A DNA stretch of 64,000 nucleotides from Nakamurella deserti (GTDB lineage Bacteria > Actinomycetota > Actinomycetes > Mycobacteriales > Nakamurellaceae), in NCBI RefSeq assembly GCF_003260015.1, contig NZ_QCXS01000002.1, positions 2,604,001 through 2,668,000 on the forward strand, written 5' to 3'. Below the pieces are notes generated by a model that was not told the DNA's origin, did no database searches, and saw only the letters and a program-made list of their open reading frames with translations. Positions 30,046-38,095 of this stretch are shown piece by piece (positions within the stretch are counted from its first letter, which is position 1; each line of letters starts with the position of its first letter). The position numbers and the translations under genes are program-made.

Positions 30046-31562
30046 GCGACGCTTCCTTCCATGACGAGGTCGAGCACGCGGTGCTCGTCGATCGAGGCGG
30101 CGGCGCCCTGGTGGACGACCCGCCCGTCGGAGATGACCAGCACCCGGTCGGACAGACCGAGCACCTCGGGGATCTCACTGGAGACCACGACGACGGCGGC
30201 GCCGTCGTCGGCCAGTGTGCGGATCAGGGCGTAGATCTCGGCGCGGGCACCGACGTCGACACCGCGGGTGGGTTCGTCGAGCATCAGCACGCGGCAGCCG
30301 TGCACCAGCCAGCGGGCGAGCACGGCCTTCTGCTGGTTGCCGCCGGACAGTGTCCGGACGGCCCGGGTCACCCCCGCGGGACGCAGGTGCAGGGCCTCGG
30401 ACTGCTGCAGGGCGGTGGACCGCTCCTGCTTCTCCCCCAGCATGCCGAAGCGGGCGAACCGGCCGAAGCTGGACAGGGTGATGTTGCGGAACACCGGCTC
30501 GTCGAGCAGCAGCGCCTGACTCTTGCGCTCCTCGGGGGCGAGCCCGATCCCCGCGTCGACGGCGGCGCTCACCGAGCCGCGGCGCAGCCGGCGGCCGCCG
30601 ACCGTGACGGTGCCCGCCGAGGCCTTGCGCGCGCCGTAGATGGTCTCCAGGATCTCGGACCGCCCGGAGCCGACGAGACCGGCCAGACCGACGATCTCGC
30701 CCGCCCGGACCTGGAGGGAGACGTCGGAGAAAATACCGGCGAGCGCCAGGCCGTCGACGTCCAGGACGACCTCGGCGTCGTCGGGGACACCGGGACCCAC
30801 CGGGAAGACGTTGTCCACGGTGCGGCCGGTCATCAACCGGATGAGGTCGGCAGTGGGCGTCTCGGACACCGCGAGGTTGCGGGCCACCGTCCGGCCGTCC
30901 TTGAGAACGGTGATGCGGTCGCCGATCTCGCGGATCTCCTCGAGCCGGTGGGAGATGTAGATGACGGCGATACCGGCGCCGGTGACCTCTCGGACGAGAT
31001 GGAAGAGGTTGGTGACCTCCTCGGAGTCGAGCACGGCCGACGGCTCGTCCATCACGATCACCCGGGCGTCGTGCGAGAGGGCCCGGGCCATCGAGACGAT
31101 CTGCTTGCCGGCGGCCGACAGCCGGCCCACCTCGCGGTGCGGGGAGATCTCCGGATGCCCGAGCCGGGCGAGGATGTCCCGGGTGCGTCGGGTGGCCTCC
31201 CGCCGCTGCGAGAAGCCGGCGACGGCGAGTTCGTGACCCAGGAAGACGTTCTCGGCGACGCTGAGGCCGTCGACGACGTCGAGCTCCTGGTACATGGTGG
31301 CGATGCCCAGCTTCAGCGCCGCGACCGGGTTCGGGATGACGACGGCGGTGCCGCCGATCTCGACGGTGCCGGCATCGGGTTGGTGGGCGCCGGCGAGAAC
31401 CTTGATGAGAGTGGACTTCCCGGCTCCGTTCTGGCCGAGGAGGCAGTGGACTTCGCCGGGAACGACATCGAGATCCACGCCGTCCAGGGCCTTCGCCCCG
31501 GGGAAGTGCTTCACGATGCCCCGGAGGCTGAGCAACGGCGTCGGGGGGTCTGCGGTGACCAT
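30042..31562 (-). CDS. Sugar ABC transporter ATP-binding protein (RbsA type)
   Basis: A 506-residue protein with two ABC domains in tandem, the normal RbsA/MglA arrangement. Domain 1 has Walker A GQNGAGKS near residue 39, signature LSAAGKQ and Walker B VIVMDEPS. Domain 2 has the degenerate P-loop GLVGSGRS, signature LSGGNQQK near 393 and VLMLDEPT. It powers import of a monosaccharide or polyol. It is the first gene of the five-gene operon and is divergent from the ROK regulator gene; a small inverted repeat in between is a likely operator. Confidence 0.94.
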   Translation of the reverse strand: MVTADPPTPLLSLRGIVKHFPGAKALDGVDLDVVPGEVHCLLGQNGAGKSTLIKVLAGAHQPDAGTVEIGGTAVVIPNPVAALKLGIATMYQELDVVDGLSVAENVFLGHELAVAGFSQRREATRRTRDILARLGHPEISPHREVGRLSAAGKQIVSMARALSHDARVIVMDEPSAVLDSEEVTNLFHLVREVTGAGIAVIYISHRLEEIREIGDRITVLKDGRTVARNLAVSETPTADLIRLMTGRTVDNVFPVGPGVPDDAEVVLDVDGLALAGIFSDVSLQVRAGEIVGLAGLVGSGRSEILETIYGARKASAGTVTVGGRRLRRGSVSAAVDAGIGLAPEERKSQALLLDEPVFRNITLSSFGRFARFGMLGEKQERSTALQQSEALHLRPAGVTRAVRTLSGGNQQKAVLARWLVHGCRVLMLDEPTRGVDVGARAEIYALIRTLADDGAAVVVVSSEIPEVLGLSDRVLVISDGRVVHQGAAASIDEHRVLDLVMEGSVA

Positions 31563-31599
31563 GCGAGCAATGTTTCACCCCTTTTGATGAGTGTCAAGC

Positions 31600-31616
31600 A
31601 AAAGTCCGCAACTTTT
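31600..31616. promoter_or_regulatory. Candidate ROK-regulator operator
   Basis: AAAAGT-CCGCA-ACTTTT is a perfect inverted repeat with 6-bp arms, standing in an A/T-richer patch in the middle of the 189-bp divergent region between the ABC operon and the ROK gene. It lies 37 bp upstream of the ATPase start codon, close to where a promoter would be. Confidence 0.6.
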
Positions 31617-31751
31617 CGGCTAATGTTGCCTGCCTGGCGACACGAAGCCTCGCGACGGTGCGGGACGTCGGGCCGTCGATCACGCCGGGGACGCCGCGAC
31701 GGTGGGTGTCGGCCGGTCGACCGGGACAGGGACGGGCGGTATTTTGTGGCG

Positions 31752-32945
31752 ATGCAACTGACCGGCGAGCCGGAGGTACGGCCGGTCTTCCGCAGCAGCG
31801 GCACCGGCGAGCTGTTCCAGCTCCTGCGGGACGGCGCGCCCCGGACCCGCGCGGACCTGATCGCGATGACCGGTATGGCCCGGTCGACCATCGGTGGTCG
31901 CATCGACCTGCTGCTCGACTCCGGGCTGGTCGCCCCGGCCGGCGGTGCCGGTTCCACCGGCGGCCGGCCGCCCGCGACGTTCGCGTTCAACCCGTCGAGC
32001 CGGGTGGTGCTGGCGGTCGACCTGGGGGCCACGCACGCGCGGCTGGCGCTGACCGACCTGGCGTCCCGGGTGCTCGCCGCCCACCAGGCCCCGCTGCTGA
32101 TCGCGGAAGGCCCCGACCACGTGCTGGCCTGGGTCGTCGCGCAGGGCCAGCGGCTGCTCGCCGAGGCCGGTCGTGAGGTCGGTGACCTGCTGAGCATCGG
32201 CGTCGGCCTCCCCGGGCCCGTCGAGCACGCGACCGGACGGCCGACCAACCCGCCGATCATGCCGGGGTGGGACGACGCCGACGTCCGGGGCATCCTCGCC
32301 GACCGGTTCGGGTCCGCGGTGCTGGTCGACAACGACGTCAACATCATGGCTCTCGGTGAACACCGCACCGCATGGAAGGACGTGTCGGACCTGCTGTTCG
32401 TCAAGCTGGCGACCGGGATCGGGGCCGGCATCATCGCCGACGGCCGGCTCCGCCGCGGCGCGCAGGGTGCGGCCGGCGACCTCGGCCACGTGGCGGTGCC
32501 CGACGGCGGCGACGTGCTGTGCCGGTGCGGCAACACCGGCTGTCTGGAGGCCATCGCCAGCGGTCAGGCCGTCGCCGACGCCCTCGCGGCCGAGGGGGTC
32601 GGCGTGCACAGCGGAGCGGACGTCGTCGCGCTGGTTCGGGCCGGCGACCTGCGGGCGAGCCTGGCCGTCCGGCAGGCCGGGCGGCGCATCGGGGCGGTGC
32701 TCACCACGTGCGTGAGTCTGCTCAACCCGTCGGTCATCGCCATCGGCGGCATCATGGCCGGGGCCGGGGAGCACCTGCTGGCCGGCATCCGCGAGATCGT
32801 CTACCAGCGCTCGTTGCCGCTGGCGACGCAGCACCTGCGCATCGTCGGTTCGGTCACCGGCCCGGACGCCGGCGTCATCGGCGCCAGCGTGATGGCCATC
32901 GACCACGTCCTGGCGCCCGACGCGGTGGACCTGCTGGTGGGCTGA
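31752..32945 (+). CDS. ROK family transcriptional regulator
   Basis: A 397-residue protein. The first 80 residues carry a winged helix-turn-helix (LFQLLRDGAPRTRADLIAMTGM, ARSTIGGRIDLLLDSGLV). The rest is a ROK sugar-kinase fold with VLAVDLGATHARLAL, GVGLPGPV, and the zinc-binding CRCGNTGCLEAIAS near residue 260. Such proteins sense a sugar and repress a transport operon; here the divergent ABC operon is the natural target. Start may be ATG 31752 or GTG 31746, 6 bases earlier and in frame; no strong ribosome site decides. Confidence 0.9.
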   Translation: MQLTGEPEVRPVFRSSGTGELFQLLRDGAPRTRADLIAMTGMARSTIGGRIDLLLDSGLVAPAGGAGSTGGRPPATFAFNPSSRVVLAVDLGATHARLALTDLASRVLAAHQAPLLIAEGPDHVLAWVVAQGQRLLAEAGREVGDLLSIGVGLPGPVEHATGRPTNPPIMPGWDDADVRGILADRFGSAVLVDNDVNIMALGEHRTAWKDVSDLLFVKLATGIGAGIIADGRLRRGAQGAAGDLGHVAVPDGGDVLCRCGNTGCLEAIASGQAVADALAAEGVGVHSGADVVALVRAGDLRASLAVRQAGRRIGAVLTTCVSLLNPSVIAIGGIMAGAGEHLLAGIREIVYQRSLPLATQHLRIVGSVTGPDAGVIGASVMAIDHVLAPDAVDLLVG

Positions 32946-32955
32946 CACCCATCCG

Positions 32956-33219
32956 CACCCCTACGGTGCGCCGCGGAGGTCGACACCCGTCGTCCGGCAG
33001 GCACCCTCGCACCGGGGTCAGCCGGGTCGTACCGATGATCCGCGGACGTGCAGGGTGGCCGGAATCGGCGCCGCGGTCGCGGGCCACCCACACCCCTACG
33101 GTGCGCCGCGGAGGTCGACACCCGTCGTCCGGCAGGCACCCTCGCACCGGGGTCAGCCGGGTCGTACCGATGATCCGCGGACGTGCAGGGTGGCCGGCAT
33201 CAGCGCCGCGGTCGCGGGC
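32956..33219. repeat. 135-bp tandem duplication including the lacI 3' end
   Basis: CTACGGTGCG occurs at 32961 and 33096, and the following ~120 bases are nearly identical (I see about two changes before they diverge). The second copy runs through the lacI stop at 33153 into its coding end, so the first copy is an extra, untranslated copy of the lacI tail and its downstream sequence. It fills the gap between the convergent ROK and lacI genes. Confidence 0.92.
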
Positions 33220-34166
33220 GTGTCCGGCCGGTCGATCCGCCGCAGCAGCGCCTCCCCGGCGCGGCGGCCCAGGGCGTGCCCGGCGATGTCGACGCTGGTC
33301 AGCCACAGGTGCCGCAGCTGCGCGAGATGGGTGTTGTCGAACCCGACCACCGACAGGTCGCGGGGCAGATCCAGACCGAGCTCGTCCGCCGCGGAGATGG
33401 CCCCGATGCAGGCGACGTCGTTGACGGCGAAGACCGCTGTCGGCCGGTCGCCGGACGGGGAGAGCAGCCGCACCGCTGCGCGGTAGCCGCCCTCCTCGGT
33501 CGCGTCCGAGGTCTCGATCCGGGGGTCCAGACCGTGGCGTGCCATCGCCGCCACGTAGCTGTCGCGCCGGAGCTCGGCGAAACGTCCCGCATTACCGGCG
33601 ATGTGGGCGATACGGCGGTGGCCGAGCGCCACCAGGTGGTCGACGGCGAGGGTGGCGCCGGCGCTGTCGTCACCGGCGATGACGTCCACTCCCGGCAGGT
33701 CGACGTCGCGACTGGCGGCGACCACCGTCGGCACCAGCCGGGTCGCCTCCTGCAACCGGGCGGTCAGCGGCATGGTGCCGACCAGCACCAGACCGTCGAC
33801 CGGGAAGTCCAGGAAACCCTGCGTCAGCAGGTCGTCGGTGCGGCTGTCCAACCGGGAATCGCCGAGGTACATCCGGTAGCCGCGCTCCCCCAACGTCGCC
33901 GCGAGGCCTTCGAGACAGTCGACGTACCAGGGGTTGCGGAGATCGTTGAGGAGGACACCGACCGTGGAGGTCCGGCGCTGGCTGAGGTGGCGGGCGGTGG
34001 CGTTGGGTCGGTACCCGAGCTCGGCGATGGCGCGCTCGACGGCGGCCCGCTTGGCCGGGCCCACTTTGTCGGAGTTCTGCAGGACCAGGGACACCAGCGA
34101 TTTGGAGACCCCGGCGGCGGCGGCCACGTCGCGGATGGTCGGCGGACGGGACGGTTCTCCGACCAT
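33153..34166 (-). CDS. LacI family transcriptional regulator
   Basis: A 337-residue repressor. The N-terminal helix-turn-helix reads TIRDVAAAAGVSKSLVSLVLQ, followed by the hinge helix region (YRPNATARHLSQRRT) and a periplasmic-binding-protein-like sugar domain with VGVLLNDLRNPWY and VVGFDNTHLAQL. ATG 34166 is preferred to GTG 34175 because GGAGG lies 8 bases before it and overlaps the GTG. It is divergent from a Gfo/Idh gene; a 16-bp perfect palindrome between them is the expected operator. Its 3' end has been duplicated downstream. Confidence 0.93.
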   Translation of the reverse strand: MVGEPSRPPTIRDVAAAAGVSKSLVSLVLQNSDKVGPAKRAAVERAIAELGYRPNATARHLSQRRTSTVGVLLNDLRNPWYVDCLEGLAATLGERGYRMYLGDSRLDSRTDDLLTQGFLDFPVDGLVLVGTMPLTARLQEATRLVPTVVAASRDVDLPGVDVIAGDDSAGATLAVDHLVALGHRRIAHIAGNAGRFAELRRDSYVAAMARHGLDPRIETSDATEEGGYRAAVRLLSPSGDRPTAVFAVNDVACIGAISAADELGLDLPRDLSVVGFDNTHLAQLRHLWLTSVDIAGHALGRRAGEALLRRIDRPDTPATAALMPATLHVRGSSVRPG

Positions 34167-34224
34167 CGACGCCACCTCCGCTCAACGGTTGACACCGGTG
34201 ACGCCGGTGCGTCATCCTGGGCTT

Positions 34225-34250
34225 GTTGGACCGGTCCAACTCTGTCCAAC
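34225..34250. promoter_or_regulatory. LacI operator palindrome
   Basis: GTTGGACCGGTCCAAC (34225-34240) is a perfect 16-bp palindrome with the central CG pair typical of LacI-family operators. A half-site GTCCAAC follows at 34244-34250. It lies 29 bp before the Gfo/Idh start and 58 bp before the lacI start, so it can control both genes. Confidence 0.85.
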
Positions 34251-34279
34251 CATAGACCAGCCACCGCCGAGGAGCAATC

Positions 34280-35449
34280 ATGTCGCAGCCGTCGTCCCGC
34301 CCGTCCCTCGGAGTGGCCGTGGCCGGGTTCGGATGGATGGGCCGCGTGCACACGCAGGCCTACGCCCGGGTCCGGCACCACTTCCCCGACGTCACCCCCG
34401 TCCCGGAGCTGGTCGCGGTGGCTGACGAAGTGCCCGGGCGGGCCGAGCAGGCAGCGGCGCAGTACGGCTTCGCCGGCGCCACCACCGACTGGCGGGACCT
34501 CGCGACGAACCCGGACGTGCAGGCGGTCAGCGTCACCGCCCCCAATTTCCTGCACCGGGAGATCGGCGTGACGCTGGCCGAGGCCGGCAAGCACATCTGG
34601 ATCGAGAAGCCGGTCGGACTCTCCGCCGACGACGCGCGCGCCGTCCAGGCGGCAGTGACCAAGGGCGGCGTCCAGAGCGCCGTCGGCTTCAACTACCGCA
34701 ACGCGCCCGCCGTCCAGTACGCCAAGCAGCTCATCGACGCCGGTGAGCTCGGCGACGTCACCCACGCCCGCTTCCGCTTCCTGTCCGATTACGCCGCCCA
34801 CCCGGACGGAGCGCTGAGCTGGCGCTTCGAGCGGGCCCGCGGCGGCAACGGCGTGCTCGGCGACCTCGTCTCGCACGGCGTCGATCTCACCTGGTTCCTG
34901 CTCGGCGATCTCGAGTCCGTCGTCGCCGACACCACCGTCTTCCTGCCGCAGCGGTCCCGCCCGACCGGCGCCACCAGTGGTCACCAGCGGGCCACCGGCG
35001 GCGAGCTCGGACCGGTCGAGAACGAGGACTGGATGAGCGGTCTCATCCGGATGGGCTCGGGGGCCCGGGTGTCACTGGAGGCGAGCCGGGTCGCCGTCGG
35101 CGAGCAGAACAACTACGGCTTCGAGATCCACGGCACCAAGGGGGTGCTCACCTGGGACTACCGGCGGATGGGCGAGCTCGGCGTCGGTCTCGGCGGCAGC
35201 TACGCCGACCAGAACATCAGCACCGTCTTCGTCGGCCCGGGCCACGGGGACTTCGGCGCCTTCCAGCCCGGTGCGTCCAATCCGATGGGCTACGACGACC
35301 TCAAGGTCGTCGAACTGCGCAACTTCCTGGCCTCCATCGACTCCGGCGCCCCGGTCGGCGCCACCGTCGCCGACGCCGTCCGCAGCGCGATCACCCTCGA
35401 CGCGATCGTCGAGTCCGTGGCGACCGGCGGCTGGGTCACTCTGGCCTGA
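34280..35449 (+). CDS. Gfo/Idh/MocA family oxidoreductase
   Basis: A 389-residue NAD(P)-dependent dehydrogenase. It has VAVAGFGWMGRVHTQAYA near residue 12, WIEKPVGL near 108 with the catalytic Lys, and GVLGDLVSHGVDLTWFLLGD near 190 with catalytic Asp and His. It differs from the copy at 26559 by a longer C-terminal part with a basic, Gly-rich loop (about 226-245). The substrate is probably a sugar or inositol. GAGGAGCAATC precedes ATG 34280. It stands alone, 9 bp from a convergent gene, and should be controlled by the divergent LacI. Confidence 0.92.
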   Translation: MSQPSSRPSLGVAVAGFGWMGRVHTQAYARVRHHFPDVTPVPELVAVADEVPGRAEQAAAQYGFAGATTDWRDLATNPDVQAVSVTAPNFLHREIGVTLAEAGKHIWIEKPVGLSADDARAVQAAVTKGGVQSAVGFNYRNAPAVQYAKQLIDAGELGDVTHARFRFLSDYAAHPDGALSWRFERARGGNGVLGDLVSHGVDLTWFLLGDLESVVADTTVFLPQRSRPTGATSGHQRATGGELGPVENEDWMSGLIRMGSGARVSLEASRVAVGEQNNYGFEIHGTKGVLTWDYRRMGELGVGLGGSYADQNISTVFVGPGHGDFGAFQPGASNPMGYDDLKVVELRNFLASIDSGAPVGATVADAVRSAITLDAIVESVATGGWVTLA

Positions 35450-35458
35450 GCCGTCGGC

Positions 35459-36256
35459 TCAGACGCGCGTGAGTGCGCGCCTGCCCGAGGTCGCCTGCAC
35501 CCGGGCCGCCACGAACGCCACGGCGACGACGACGGCCGCGACCACGGCTCCGACGGCGACCACGGTCGACTCGGGAGCGGCCGTCGCCCGGGCGATGGCG
35601 ATCCAGCTGATGCCCCAGACCATGGCGGCACCGATACCGAGGTTGCCGCGGCTGACCCGGGACAGCAGCACGCCGATGCCGGCGGCGACGGCCAGCACGG
35701 CCACGGTCAGCGCTTCGGCGACACCCTCGGACGGGTCGAGACCGGCGTCCTGCAGGGTGGCCGTGACGTTGGCCGCGGTCGCGACGCTGACCCAGCCGAC
35801 GTACAGGCCGAAGGTCCCGTCGGTGATGACCGTGTCCACCACCGACCGCGACGGCGCGGCGGCCAGCCGGGAGATGATCACGCCGAGGACGAGGACCAGC
35901 GCGAGGATCACCAGCACGCTCACCCACAGCCAACCCGCCTGGACGACGAGCAGCCAGCCGGCGTTGAGCAACATGGAGGCCGCCGCGAGGTAGCCGATCC
36001 GGCGGTGCCGCTCGGCGGTCGCCTGCCCGGGCAACCACTGCCACACCGTGTAGGCGGCGAGCCCGGCGTAGATCACCGACCAGATCGAGAAGGCCTGGGT
36101 GCCCGGTGCGATCAGGGTGGCGTCGGCGGACAGGGCGCCGCCGGCGGCCCGGTCGACCTGGGTGCCGCCGAACACCCCCACGCCGAGCAGGGTGCCGAAG
36201 ACGCAGACGATCTCGCTGGCGGTGACGGTGATCTGACGGGTGCGGTCGCTGTTCAT
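35459..36256 (-). CDS. TspO/MBR-related tryptophan-rich membrane protein
   Basis: A 265-residue protein with about seven to eight hydrophobic segments. AFSIWSVIYAGLAAYTVWQWLPG near residue 55 and the Trp-containing helices that follow (NAGWLLVVQAGWLWVSV) resemble the group annotated as tryptophan-rich sensory proteins, which are distantly related to TspO. The length exceeds classical TspO (about 160). TspO proteins bind porphyrins and respond to oxygen or light stress; whether this member does is unknown. ATG 36256 has no strong ribosome site; two 16-bp repeats lie just upstream. Confidence 0.65.
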   Translation of the reverse strand: MNSDRTRQITVTASEIVCVFGTLLGVGVFGGTQVDRAAGGALSADATLIAPGTQAFSIWSVIYAGLAAYTVWQWLPGQATAERHRRIGYLAAASMLLNAGWLLVVQAGWLWVSVLVILALVLVLGVIISRLAAAPSRSVVDTVITDGTFGLYVGWVSVATAANVTATLQDAGLDPSEGVAEALTVAVLAVAAGIGVLLSRVSRGNLGIGAAMVWGISWIAIARATAAPESTVVAVGAVVAAVVVAVAFVAARVQATSGRRALTRV

Positions 36257-36266
36257 GACCGACTGA

Positions 36267-36302
36267 TACCCAGCATGCTGAGGAATTACCCAGCGTGCTG
36301 AG
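36267..36302. promoter_or_regulatory. Pair of 16-bp direct repeats before the TspO-like gene
   Basis: TACCCAGCATGCTGAG (36267-36282) and TACCCAGCGTGCTGAG (36287-36302) are 20 bp apart and differ at one base. Each has an inverted core, CAGCATGCTG in the first copy. The second copy overlaps the stop of the MBL gene (TTA at 36286-36288). They could be an operator pair or a small tail duplication. Confidence 0.55.
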
Positions 36303-37158
36303 TATTCGCCGGAAGCTCCTCGTCGGGGTCGCGGATCGTGTCGGTGAGCCAGCCGATGTAACGCTCGGCGGACGAGCGGACGACCGCCGGGGCGTCGCTG
36401 ACGATCGCCCGACCGGGGAAGGCCCCGTGGATGCGGTCGTACGCCAGCGGTTCCAGCGTCGCCACGATCTGCCTGACCAGTCGCTCGGACAGCGGCAGCT
36501 GGTTCGGGTAGCTGCGCATGAACGACACGGTGTGCCCGCTCGGACCCACCATGAGCGTGTCCCCGACCAGCAGCACACCGCGCCCGCCGGCTCCGGCCGG
36601 CCAGTGCAGCACGCAGGACCCCGGGAAGTGCCCGCCGGCCCGCAGCAGGGTCACGCCTGGCACCGGCTCGTGCCGGTCGGTCCAGAAGACGTAGGCCGGG
36701 TCCGGCCGCTGCACCCACCGCCGGTCGTGGGCGTTCCACAGGATCGGCACCTCGTGCTGCTGCCGGGCGCTGAGCATGTGGCTCCAGGACACGGCCGCCC
36801 CGGCCAGGTGCGGATGGCTCGCGGCCACCGCGACGACGCGGCCCAGCGCCTCGACGGCGACCACGAGATCGGCGCTGATGTAGGCCGAGGGCTCCCACAG
36901 GATGTTGCCGTGCGGGGTCCGGAGGACGAGCGAGCGCTGGCCGATCGCCACCTCGGGCGTGACCGTCACGGCGAACAGGTCCGGCTCGATCTCCTCGACG
37001 GTGAAGGTCCGGCCCACCTCGAGGTCCGACGCGGTACTCCAGCGCTGACCCTCGGGAGGTATCCACTGCCGGTCGTCGGCGCAGATCGCGCACACGTCCG
37101 GCGGCCGCCGGGTGTCGGGGTGCTCGGCTCCGCAGGTCAGGCAGATCCACAACGACAT
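36286..37158 (-). CDS. MBL-fold protein with N-terminal zinc ribbon
   Basis: A 290-residue protein. Residues 1-30 hold CLTCG...CAIC, a rubredoxin-like two-CxxC zinc knuckle. The remainder is a metallo-beta-lactamase fold, but the usual HxHxDH metal motif reads HPHLAGAAVSW, so the later Asp and His ligands are missing. GGHFPGSC, LVGDTL and HGAFPGR provide the other typical positions. It may be a one-metal enzyme or have lost hydrolase activity. ATG 37158 follows GAGGGGGTCGT. Transcribed towards and probably with the TspO-like gene, 29 bp downstream. Confidence 0.82.
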   Translation of the reverse strand: MSLWICLTCGAEHPDTRRPPDVCAICADDRQWIPPEGQRWSTASDLEVGRTFTVEEIEPDLFAVTVTPEVAIGQRSLVLRTPHGNILWEPSAYISADLVVAVEALGRVVAVAASHPHLAGAAVSWSHMLSARQQHEVPILWNAHDRRWVQRPDPAYVFWTDRHEPVPGVTLLRAGGHFPGSCVLHWPAGAGGRGVLLVGDTLMVGPSGHTVSFMRSYPNQLPLSERLVRQIVATLEPLAYDRIHGAFPGRAIVSDAPAVVRSSAERYIGWLTDTIRDPDEELPANTQHAG

Positions 37159-37230
37159 ACGACCCCCTCGTCGCGCGGCGGGCGATCCCGGGCGGGTCCG
37201 CCGGTCCGCCGTGACGGCCAGTCTGACACC

Positions 37231-37338
37231 ACGCTGTACCCGGTGATCAACTCGTCGCTGTCCGACGACATGAAGGAGATCACCTACCACGGCAGCGTCA
37301 ACCTCGGCGTCGCCGTCGACACCCCGCGTGGCCTGCCG
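37231..37338 (+). pseudogene. Fragment of a 2-oxo acid dehydrogenase E2 acyltransferase gene
   Basis: The plus frame reads LYPVINSSLSDDMKEITYHG and then SVNLGVAVDTPRGLP. This closely resembles the catalytic-domain core of dihydrolipoamide acyltransferases (xPxLNASxxxxEIxYHxxVNLGIAVDTPRGL). Sequence on either side in this frame does not continue the domain, and there is no start or lipoyl domain. About 36 codons of a gene of more than 1.3 kb remain. The fragment sits in the gene-poor stretch 37159-37918, which otherwise holds only repeats. Confidence 0.7.
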
Positions 37339-37550
37339 TCGACTCCGTCACCGGTGGCGCCCGACGGACTGTCGTCACCGACCGTCGGGCTGGGCGGGTC
37401 AGCGGCGCGGTGGTCGCCGTCACGCTGACGCTGCCTGCGTACCACCGCGCGAGATGGACGACGTCGGGGCCATCGCGAGAACGCGATCGGTGACGCCCTG
37501 GCCGTCCCGACGCCGCCGGCGCCAGCCCTGACCGTGACCGGGCACATGAC

Positions 37551-37720
37551 GAGGTCCGCCGGTGGTCGGCCGACGGGAGCGGCTGACCGACGGGATCAAG
37601 AACTCGTGGGATCAGTGACGTGCCGGAGGTCCGCCGGTGGTCGGCTGACGGGAGCGGCTGACCGACGGGATCACGTACCCGTGGGATCAGTGGCGTGCCG
37701 GAGGTCCGTTGACCGATGAG
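37551..37720. repeat. 75-bp tandem repeat, two copies and a partial third
   Basis: GAGGTCCG begins units at 37551, 37626 and 37701, exactly 75 bp apart. The unit includes GGTGGTCGGC, GACGGGAGCGGCTGACC and GTGGGATCAGTG. The third copy breaks off after about 20 bases. Open frames through it are by-products of the repeat and are not called as genes. Together with the acyltransferase fragment, this is all I see between 37159 and 37918. Confidence 0.88.
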
Positions 37721-37918
37721 CCCGGTGACCGAGAGGGTCAGGTGGCTTACCGGACCGGGCGGCCGACGGGACCGGGCAGCCGACGGGTCGGGTGTCACGC
37801 CGGCTCCGCGGAACGTCACCGGTCCGGGCGCCGGACCGGGATGTCGACTGCCGATCGTCCGACGACGTCGGCGGACCCTGGCTGCATCACTCCCCCGGAC
37901 ACGCCGTCCAGGTGCGCC

Positions 37919-38095
37919 TCAGGAGTGGTGGCGCTCCTTGTCCTCCGGCCCCATGCCGAAGGTGTTGACGCTCGAGTCCTCGCCCTCAACGGCCGGCTCA
38001 CCCTTGCGCGGCTTCCCCGCGTCGTCGTGCGCCTCGTCCTCGGGTCCGAGGCCGAACTGGTCCAGCTGGTTCTCACCGGTGGTGTCGTGGGTCAT
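37919..38095 (-). CDS. Small acidic protein with repeated FGxGPED motif
   Basis: A 58-residue very acidic, hydrophilic protein. The peptide QFGLGPEDE near residue 12 recurs as TFGMGPEDK near residue 46. There is no hydrophobic segment. GGGGAC directly precedes ATG 38095, and the frame uses codons like a real gene. I do not recognise the family. It is divergent from copC across 128 bp. It could be a small regulator or stress protein; no function is claimed. Confidence 0.55.
   Translation of the reverse strand: MTHDTTGENQLDQFGLGPEDEAHDDAGKPRKGEPAVEGEDSSVNTFGMGPEDKERHHS

Noticed and set aside
37298-37819. Minus-strand frame of about 170 codons in the gap after the MBL gene
   Set aside because: Its repeated peptide (VGQPLPSADHRRTSGT...) only reflects the 75-bp tandem repeat; no ribosome site or family.
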